NCBI GenBank assembly: GCA_045651205.1
Contig: JAZRSA010000041.1
Span: 1-26,904, forward strand
Direction of reading: 5' to 3'
DNA: 26,904 nucleotides
Source of the DNA: UMGS1649 sp045651205
GTDB lineage: Bacteria > Bacillota > Clostridia > TANB77 > CAG-465
Notes under the pieces: model-generated
Seen by the model: only the letters and a program-made list of their open reading frames with translations
The model's database searches: none
Told to the model about the DNA's origin: nothing
Shown here: one piece after another, positions 21,345-26,904 of the stretch
Layout: each line of letters opens with the position of its first letter
Numbering within the stretch: position 1 is the stretch's first letter
Made by a program: the position numbers and the translations under genes

Positions 21345-22295
21345 ATGAATATACCATTAACTTTACTTTTATCAGGAGGACTTTCATTTGTAGTAACAGT
21401 TATTTTAAGTTTAGTAATAATACCATATTTAAGAAAACTTAAAATAGGGCAAGTGGTTCGTACTGATGGACCAGAAGAACATTTAAAGAAATCTGGAACA
21501 CCTACAATGGGTGGAATAATGATGCTAATTGCAATGATAGGAATTCTTGCAGTATTTGCATTTAAATATCCTGTATTATTACTTGCAATAGTTCTAATTC
21601 TAGGATATGGAATAGTTGGATTTATAGACGATAGAAAAAAATTAGTAGAAAAGAGTAGCGATGGAATAAGCGCTAAAATGAAGATGATACTTCTATTTGT
21701 ATTCTCAGTAGCATTCCTTGTATTATACATGGTATTTTGCAACTGGGGTACAGGAACAAATATACCATTCTTAGACTTTGCTGGAGTTTTTGTTGTATTT
21801 ACTATGCTAGTAATGCTTGGAACAAGTAATGCAATAAATATAACAGATGGTCTTGATGGTCTAGCATCAGGTGTAAGTGCAATAATAATGACATTCTTTA
21901 CAGCAGTAGCTATAAAAAGAGGAGATACAGCAATGGTTGTCCTTGGAGCTACAACTGTAGGTGCAACATTAGGTTTCTTAATATTTAATGTAAAACCTGC
22001 AAAGGTATTTATGGGAGATACAGGATCGCTTGCATTAGGCGCAGCAATAGCAGCTATAGCAATACTTATGAAAATGCCAATGTATCTATTAATAGTTGCA
22101 TTAATACCAGTAGTAGAAACATTATCTACAGCGCTTCAAGTTATATACTTTAAAGCTACAAAAGGTAAAAGATTATTTAAGATGGCTCCGCTACATCATC
22201 ATTTAGAATTAAGCGGATTTAAAGAAACAACAATAGTAATCCTATTCTGGGGAATTACAGCAGTATTATCTTTAATAGGATTTATATTAGTATAG
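21345..22295 (+). CDS. mraY: Phospho-MurNAc-pentapeptide transferase MraY
   Basis: MraY transfers phospho-MurNAc-pentapeptide to undecaprenyl phosphate, making lipid I at the inner face of the membrane. The 316-residue protein is highly hydrophobic, with about ten membrane helices. Family motifs are all there: GTPTMGGIMML, VGFIDDRKK, TSNAINITDGLDGLASG, KVFMGDTGSLALG and PLHHHLELSG. The aspartates of the DDRKK and NITDGLDG blocks are the proposed catalytic and Mg-binding residues. It follows murE by 23 nt with a GGAGG binding site. Confidence 0.98.
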   Translation: MNIPLTLLLSGGLSFVVTVILSLVIIPYLRKLKIGQVVRTDGPEEHLKKSGTPTMGGIMMLIAMIGILAVFAFKYPVLLLAIVLILGYGIVGFIDDRKKLVEKSSDGISAKMKMILLFVFSVAFLVLYMVFCNWGTGTNIPFLDFAGVFVVFTMLVMLGTSNAINITDGLDGLASGVSAIIMTFFTAVAIKRGDTAMVVLGATTVGATLGFLIFNVKPAKVFMGDTGSLALGAAIAAIAILMKMPMYLLIVALIPVVETLSTALQVIYFKATKGKRLFKMAPLHHHLELSGFKETTIVILFWGITAVLSLIGFILV

Positions 22296-22317
22296 ATTAG
22301 AAAATAGGAGGAAGAGC

Positions 22318-23445
22318 ATGGCTAAATTTTTTGAGAAGATTAAAGCATTTAAAGAGTGGAAATTAGTAGATTTCCCATTCCTTTTCACGCTTTTAATTCT
22401 TCTTGCAATTGGCCTTATTGCTCTTTCTTCTGCTAGTTCATACTATGCTTTAACTGAAACTGGAGATAGCATGTACTATCTAAAAAGACAATTAATGTTT
22501 GCAGGAATTGGTCTTGTTGGTATGATGGTGGCTTTCTTCACAGAAAAGAAAACATATAAAAGATGGAGTTATGTTGCTTTTATTGTATCAATAATATTGA
22601 TGGCGTTAGTAGAGGTGCCAGGACTAGGTGTTACAGTAAAAGGAGCAAAACGTTGGCTAAACTTAGGCTTATTTACTTTCCAACCATCAGAAGTTCTTAA
22701 ACTTGGATTAATAATGGCAATGGCTAGATACATTTCAGATAATCAAAAATTAATGAAAAGTTGGAAAGGATATCTAGTACCTTTAGCATTTGTTGCATTA
22801 TCTGCAATTTTCTTGTATCTACAATCACATATGAGTGCTACTTTAGTTATGGCTGTAATATTTGCTGTAATAATACTTGCAAGTGGAATAAAGATAAATT
22901 GGAAGATAGTTGTACCAGTAGGTTTAGTTGTTATAGCAGCAGTACTTGTATTCTTCTTATCTGAAGATTATAGACGCGAAAGAATAATATCTTTCTTAAA
23001 TCCAGAGGTGGATATAACAGGTAGCAATTGGCAACCAACACAAAGCCTTTATGCCATAGGTTCTGGTGGAGTTTTTGGTAGAGGACTAGGTCAAAGTAGA
23101 CAAAAATATCTGTGGTTACCAGAAGCACAAAACGACTTTGTATTTTCTGTGTATGCAGAAGAGTTTGGATTTGTAGGAGCGTTTATAGTAGTAGTACTAT
23201 TTACTATGTTAATATATAGAGGAGTTGCAATAGCGTTAAAATCTAAGGATATGTATGGTCTTTTAGTAACTCTTGGAATAATAGGAATGTTTGCATTCCA
23301 AATAATAATAAATATAGCAGTTGTAACAAAGAGTTGTCCAACAACAGGTATGCCACTACCATTCTTTAGTTATGGTGGAACATCGTTATTAATTAACTTA
23401 GTTGCAATGGGTATGGTACTTGGAGTATCTAAAGATGAACAATAA
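22318..23445 (+). CDS. ftsW: SEDS-family glycan polymerase FtsW (or SpoVE)
   Basis: FtsW polymerises lipid II into septal glycan strands together with its partner class B PBP. The 375-residue protein has about ten membrane helices. Motifs: VKGAKRWLNLGLFTFQPSE, then the large loop with LPEAQNDFVFSVYAEEFGF, whose Asp273 matches the catalytic aspartate of RodA and FtsW, and TTGMPLPFFSYGGTSLL near the end. FtsW, SpoVE and RodA cannot be separated by motif. The position between mraY and murG and next to a class B PBP supports the division role; it may serve the spore cortex as well. Confidence 0.94.
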   Translation: MAKFFEKIKAFKEWKLVDFPFLFTLLILLAIGLIALSSASSYYALTETGDSMYYLKRQLMFAGIGLVGMMVAFFTEKKTYKRWSYVAFIVSIILMALVEVPGLGVTVKGAKRWLNLGLFTFQPSEVLKLGLIMAMARYISDNQKLMKSWKGYLVPLAFVALSAIFLYLQSHMSATLVMAVIFAVIILASGIKINWKIVVPVGLVVIAAVLVFFLSEDYRRERIISFLNPEVDITGSNWQPTQSLYAIGSGGVFGRGLGQSRQKYLWLPEAQNDFVFSVYAEEFGFVGAFIVVVLFTMLIYRGVAIALKSKDMYGLLVTLGIIGMFAFQIIINIAVVTKSCPTTGMPLPFFSYGGTSLLINLVAMGMVLGVSKDEQ

Positions 23446-23459
23446 GGATAGGTGAAATT

Positions 23460-24572
23460 ATGAAAGCAATAATAGCATGTGCAGGAAGTGGAGGACACAT
23501 TAACCCCGGAATCGCAATAGCAAATGAAATAATAAAAAGGGAACCAGATAGTGAAATCGTATTTGTAGGAACAAAAACTGGAATGGAAAATGATCTTGTT
23601 AAAAAAGCAGGATACAATCTTGCGCATATACGTGCAGGTAGATTTCATAGAAGACTTACATGGTACAATGTGAGAAATATGGCAAATGCATTTTTAGGGA
23701 TATTTGATGCTGAAAAATTAATAAAGAGTTTTAAACCTGATATAGTTATTGGTACAGGTGGATTTATATGTGTGCCAATGATGAGGGCAGCAAAGAAAAA
23801 ACATATACCATATGTATTACATGAAAGTAATGCATTTCCTGGTCTTTCGGTAAAATTAGTTGCTAAAGATGCAGCAAAGATTTTACTTGGATTTGAAGAT
23901 ACTAAAAGTAGATTAGACTCTAAAGTGAATTCTGTATATACAGGTACGCCTGCTAAATTCGATATGGACCATATGATGGCTTTAGATAAAGAAACTTGTA
24001 AAAAAGAATTAGGATTAGATAAAGATACTATTGGAGATAGGAAGGTAATATTTGTTACAGGTGGAAGCCAAGGAGCAAAAAGATTTAATGAAGTAATTAT
24101 TAATATGGTAAGAGAATATAAACCAAAAGATTTGTATTTTGTAATTGCTGTAGGAAAAGATAATTATGAATTAGCTAATTCTATGTTAAATGAAGAAGAT
24201 AGTAAGTATATAAAAATTGAAAAATTTGTATACGAAATGGATAAGATGTATAAAGCATCAGATCTTTTAATTACTCGTGCAGGAGCATTAACAATTACAG
24301 AGCTTAGTATAGTAAGAAGACCGGCGATACTTGTGCCACTTCCAACAGCAGCAGAGAATCATCAATTCTTTAATGCTAAAGCAATGGAAAATGCGGGTGC
24401 AGGAATAGTATTAGAAGAAAATGTATTGAATGAAACCGTTTTATATGATAAAATAAAAAATGTAATATATGATAATACTTTACTAGAAACAATGGGTGAA
24501 AATGCAGCTAAGCTATATAAACCAAATGTTGAAGGTAAAATATTTGAAGAAATAAAAGAAATTGTTGGCTAG
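23460..24572 (+). CDS. murG: UDP-GlcNAc transferase MurG
   Basis: MurG adds GlcNAc to lipid I, making lipid II at the cytosolic membrane face. The 370-residue protein has two Rossmann-like domains. The N-terminal glycine-rich loop is AGSGGHINPGIAIA (usual form GGTGGHxxPA), and GTGGFICVPMMRAA and HESNAFPGL match the acceptor-site blocks. In the C-terminal domain VTGGSQGAKRFN, TRAGALTITEL and PLPTAAENHQFFNAKAM form the UDP-GlcNAc site. It follows ftsW by 14 nt and ftsQ by 8 nt before. Confidence 0.97.
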   Translation: MKAIIACAGSGGHINPGIAIANEIIKREPDSEIVFVGTKTGMENDLVKKAGYNLAHIRAGRFHRRLTWYNVRNMANAFLGIFDAEKLIKSFKPDIVIGTGGFICVPMMRAAKKKHIPYVLHESNAFPGLSVKLVAKDAAKILLGFEDTKSRLDSKVNSVYTGTPAKFDMDHMMALDKETCKKELGLDKDTIGDRKVIFVTGGSQGAKRFNEVIINMVREYKPKDLYFVIAVGKDNYELANSMLNEEDSKYIKIEKFVYEMDKMYKASDLLITRAGALTITELSIVRRPAILVPLPTAAENHQFFNAKAMENAGAGIVLEENVLNETVLYDKIKNVIYDNTLLETMGENAAKLYKPNVEGKIFEEIKEIVG

Positions 24573-24580
24573 GAGAAAAC

Positions 24581-25405
24581 GTGGGAAGAAAAGATAATAG
24601 AACGGAATCAGTTGAAAATGTTAAAAAAGTGAATAAAACCGTTTCTAAAAAGAACAAAGGAAAGCTTAAGAGAAAAATATTAAGAGGACTAGTTTATCTA
24701 GTGCTTATAGTATTTGCGCTTTCTTTGTTCTTTTTGTTAGCGTTTGGTGTGTACAAGCTATTTACTGCTTCTAGATATAATATAGGAGCAATAACAGTAG
24801 AAGGTAATGTTAAGTACACTGAAGATGAGATAAAAGAAATTTCTGAAATTACAATTGGAACTAATATAAATAAATTAAACAAGCGTAAGACAGAAAAGAA
24901 GATTGAAACTTTATCTTATATAGAAAATGCTAAAGTAATTCGTAAATATCCAGAAACAATAGTAATAAAAGTAGAAGAATATGTATCATGTTTTGTTGCA
25001 TTAAATTCTGAAACAAATGAATATGTTAGACTTACAGAAAAAGGTATAATCCTTGAGACATGTGAAAGTGAAGAAATAGCAGAGGAGCTAGTTCTATTTG
25101 GAATACATTTTGACGATAATTTAGGTGAAAAAGTTGTAGAACTAGAGCAAAAGAAAATTAAAAATCTAATAAATATAATGGATAAATATTCTAAAGCAAA
25201 TATCTCTAATAAAATAACAAGTGTTGAATTTAAAGAGGGAGATATAATTCTAACCTTGGATTATAATACGGATGTTATTTTAGATTTAAATGATATAGAA
25301 TATAGATTAAATCTTTTAAAAAGCATATTAGAAGAAATAAACGGTAAAGTTGGGACTATAGATATGACAATAGAAAATCCAATATTTACTGAAAGTATAA
25401 AATAG
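24581..25405 (+). CDS. ftsQ: Cell division protein FtsQ/DivIB
   Basis: FtsQ (DivIB in Firmicutes) bridges divisome proteins outside the membrane and pairs with FtsL. The 274-residue protein has a very basic cytosolic part (1-38), one membrane helix (about 39-62) and a POTRA domain (about 65-135: GAITVEGNVKYTEDEI, ENAKVIRKYPETIVIKVEEY). The FtsQ/DivIB C-terminal domain follows. It starts at GTG (24581) with AGGAGA overlapping the murG stop codon, so it is tightly linked to murG. Confidence 0.93.
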   Translation: MGRKDNRTESVENVKKVNKTVSKKNKGKLKRKILRGLVYLVLIVFALSLFFLLAFGVYKLFTASRYNIGAITVEGNVKYTEDEIKEISEITIGTNINKLNKRKTEKKIETLSYIENAKVIRKYPETIVIKVEEYVSCFVALNSETNEYVRLTEKGIILETCESEEIAEELVLFGIHFDDNLGEKVVELEQKKIKNLINIMDKYSKANISNKITSVEFKEGDIILTLDYNTDVILDLNDIEYRLNLLKSILEEINGKVGTIDMTIENPIFTESIK

Positions 25406-25414
25406 GAGGAAAAA

Positions 25415-26305
25415 ATGGAGAAGAACACATCAAAAACTGTAGTAAAAGAAAAGAAAGCTAAAATAGATATTACTAAAAAAGAACCGATAGATAAAGTTAA
25501 AAAAATAGCTAATGATGTTAAAGTTCCAAATACTACTAAAGAAACTAAAAAACAATCTAAAGTAAATAGTAAGATGGAAAAGACAAAAGCTTTAATGAAA
25601 AAATATAATATAACATCGGTTGTAATGATAGCATTAGTATTATTTATTTGTTCATTTATAATATCTGCGCAGTTAAATACTGTAGAAAACACAGATATAA
25701 TAGCAGAAGGGATGAGAGAAGCGGAGCTTTTAACTGAACTTCAAAAAGCAAATAATAGATATGAAGAGTTAAAGAAAGAATATGAAAAGAGTCAAATAAT
25801 AGTTGATGAATATAAAACAGATGCATCAACAAACGACCTTTTAATTTCTTCAATGAAGACATTACTTGAGAGAGCAGAAATATTAGCAGGTCTTGTAAAA
25901 GTAAAAGGACAAGGTGTAGTTATAACTCTTGCAGATAGTACAGATACTAATATACCTGTAGAAGCTGGACTTGTTCATGATACTGACATTATGGCAATAG
26001 TAAATGAACTTAGAGCAGCTGGTGCAGAAGCAATAAGTGTTAATGGACAAAGAATTATTTCTACTACGGCGATAAGATGTGTAGGTCCAACAATACAAAT
26101 TAATGAAATAAAAGTAGCTTCTCCTTTCTATATAAAAGCAATTGGTGATGCTAAATATTTAGAAAGTGCACTTAATATTAAAAATGGTATAGTAGATAAC
26201 TTTAAAGTATATGGAATTAATGTTGAAGTTAAAACAGATAATAATATAACAATAGATAAATACGATAACACTTTAACGTTAAAATACGCAAGTGAAGTGA
26301 AATAG
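25415..26305 (+). CDS. DUF881 membrane protein (YlxW/YlxX-like)
   Basis: A 296-residue protein. Residues 1-65 are strongly basic with many Lys, a longer cytosolic extension than usual. One membrane helix lies at about 66-88, then a coiled coil (ELLTELQKANNRYEELKKEYEKS region, about 100-135). The DUF881 domain (about 150-290) has LVHDTDIMAIVNELRAAGAE, AISVNGQRIISTTAIRCVGP and SPFYIKAIGDAKYLESAL. The molecular role of the family is unknown; it is regularly found next to ftsQ and sbp in Firmicutes. Many Clostridia have two DUF881 copies here; this window has one. Confidence 0.9.
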   Translation: MEKNTSKTVVKEKKAKIDITKKEPIDKVKKIANDVKVPNTTKETKKQSKVNSKMEKTKALMKKYNITSVVMIALVLFICSFIISAQLNTVENTDIIAEGMREAELLTELQKANNRYEELKKEYEKSQIIVDEYKTDASTNDLLISSMKTLLERAEILAGLVKVKGQGVVITLADSTDTNIPVEAGLVHDTDIMAIVNELRAAGAEAISVNGQRIISTTAIRCVGPTIQINEIKVASPFYIKAIGDAKYLESALNIKNGIVDNFKVYGINVEVKTDNNITIDKYDNTLTLKYASEVK

Positions 26306-26315
26306 GAGGTAGACG

Positions 26316-26687
26316 ATGAAGAAACCAATAATAACATCAATATTTGTAATAGTAATTGTCTTAGGATTCGTATTTGGATCAAATCTAGAAATACCATATA
26401 AATATACTGCATATATAGCAGTTGCAATACTTGCGTTTTTAGATTCATTGTTTGGTGGAATAGTATCAAATATGAAAAATGAATTTAATATGACAGTATT
26501 TGTATCTGGCTTCTTTGTTAATGCAATTATAGCAACATTTTTAGTTTATCTTGGACAAAAGCTAAATGTAGATATTTATCTTGCAGCAGTAATCGTATTT
26601 ACAACAAGATTATTTACAAATTTAAGTATAATACGTAGATTAATAATAGAGAATATTGAGGAAAACAAAAAGAGCAAAAAGGCGTAA
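26316..26687 (+). CDS. sbp: Small basic protein Sbp (DUF1290)
   Basis: A 123-residue membrane protein with four hydrophobic segments (about 5-22, 32-50, 62-80, 86-102) and a basic C-terminal tail (ENKKSKKA). FLDSLFGGIVSNM and IYLAAVIVFTTRLFTNLSIIRR match the small basic protein family found beside DUF881 genes and upstream of ftsA/ftsZ in Firmicutes. Function unknown, division-linked by context. It is the last gene of the cluster here; ftsA and ftsZ do not follow. No intrinsic terminator was found after it. Confidence 0.9.
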   Translation: MKKPIITSIFVIVIVLGFVFGSNLEIPYKYTAYIAVAILAFLDSLFGGIVSNMKNEFNMTVFVSGFFVNAIIATFLVYLGQKLNVDIYLAAVIVFTTRLFTNLSIIRRLIIENIEENKKSKKA

Positions 26688-26711
26688 TAGAAAGAAATGT
26701 CATAAAACTAG

Positions 26712-26729
26712 ATGTATAGTCGAATACAT
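26712..26729. promoter_or_regulatory. Inverted repeat next to the clpC -35
   Basis: ATGTAT (26712-26717) and ATACAT (26724-26729) form a 6-bp dyad with a 6-nt centre, touching the -35 of the following promoter. There is no T-tract, so it is more likely an operator than a terminator. Confidence 0.35.
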
Positions 26730-26757
26730 TGAGAGTAAAAAATAGTAAATATATAAT
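26729..26757 (+). promoter_or_regulatory. Promoter of the clpC-like gene
   Basis: TTGAGA (26729-26734), 17 bp, TATAAT (26752-26757). Predicted start is near 26764, followed by GGAGGT (26777-26782). No CtsR-type AGGTCAAA or CIRCE repeat was seen. Confidence 0.6.
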
Positions 26758-26790
26758 AATACCAAAACATAAAAGTGGAGGTATTTTTTT

Positions 26791-26904
26791 ATGCATGAAT
26801 TTACTAAAAAATCTGAGTCGGTATTAGAAAAAACAAGAGAGTTTGCATTAAAGAATGGATATACATATATAGGAACAGAACATATATTGTATGGATTAGT
26901 TAAA
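26791..26904 (+). CDS. clpC: ClpC-like ATPase, N-terminal fragment (cut by window edge)
   Basis: Only the first 38 codons are in the window. The translation begins MHEFTKKSESVLEKTREFAL and continues through YIGTEHILYGLVK, which is the first half of a Clp_N repeat: compare the YIGTEHLLLGLL block of ClpC. The full gene would encode an AAA+ unfoldase that works with ClpP in protein quality control. A short protein with only Clp_N domains cannot be excluded since the ATPase modules lie outside. The ATG follows GGAGGT by 8 nt and has its own promoter, so it seems separate from the division cluster. Confidence 0.75.
   Translation, partial: MHEFTKKSESVLEKTREFALKNGYTYIGTEHILYGLVK

Noticed and set aside
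26772..26781. AAAGTGGAGG, identical to the third MraZ box, before the clpC-like gene
   Set aside because: It is a single copy that serves as ribosome binding site; MraZ needs several spaced copies.

Overview
The window looks like chromosome of a low-GC, spore-forming member of the Clostridia. The reasons are a strong A+T and AGA/ATA codon bias, rich AGGAGG-type ribosome binding sites, a spore protease (gpr) at the left edge, a clostridial-type mraZ-rsmH-ftsL division cluster, and a MurE with the DNPR motif of meso-diaminopimelate peptidoglycan. All genes are on the + strand. The two pilin-like proteins beginning GISLIVLVIT recall uncultured gut Clostridia, but that placement is inference. No rRNA, tRNA, CRISPR array, insertion sequence or phage block was seen, and no gene-free stretch exceeds 300 bases.

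Region 1 (1-4600) is accessory or spore-related: gpr, a YitT-type membrane protein, an alpha/beta hydrolase, a secreted and membrane-anchored bactofilin-like protein, a short pilin-like protein, and a collagen-like protein preceded by a sequence matching mother-cell sporulation promoters. Several are separated by intrinsic terminators.

Region 2 (4622-11645) is the translation/transcription operon rimP-nusA-rnpM-infB-rbfA-nrnA-truB. It starts at a plausible sigma-A promoter whose leader holds a perfect 12-bp hairpin, and ends at a terminator whose stem starts inside truB. The L7Ae-like gene and ribF, often found in this operon, are absent.

Region 3 (11659-15270) is a set of single-gene units, each with its own promoter and terminator: a second pilin-like protein carrying an extra C-terminal domain, galE, an M23 peptidase with two tandem promoters and a palindromic operator candidate, and a small membrane protein of unknown role.

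Region 4 (15325-26687) is the division and cell wall (dcw) cluster: mraZ with three 10-bp-spaced MraZ boxes, rsmH, ftsL, a class B PBP with PASTA domains, murE, mraY, ftsW, murG, ftsQ, a DUF881 gene and sbp. It covers rRNA methylation, lipid I and lipid II synthesis, septal glycan polymerisation and crosslinking, and the divisome core. murF, murD, murC, murB, ftsA and ftsZ are not in it. The window ends in the first 38 codons of a ClpC-like gene with its own promoter.

No wholly new multi-gene system is evident. The most interesting items are the two non-canonical pilin-like proteins (one fused to a domain reminiscent of phage structural proteins), the collagen-like gene with sporulation-type promoter and 5' mRNA hairpin, the repeat-filled mraZ-rsmH spacer, and a GalE with an unusual substitution. 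Family assignments are from recognised motifs without database searches.
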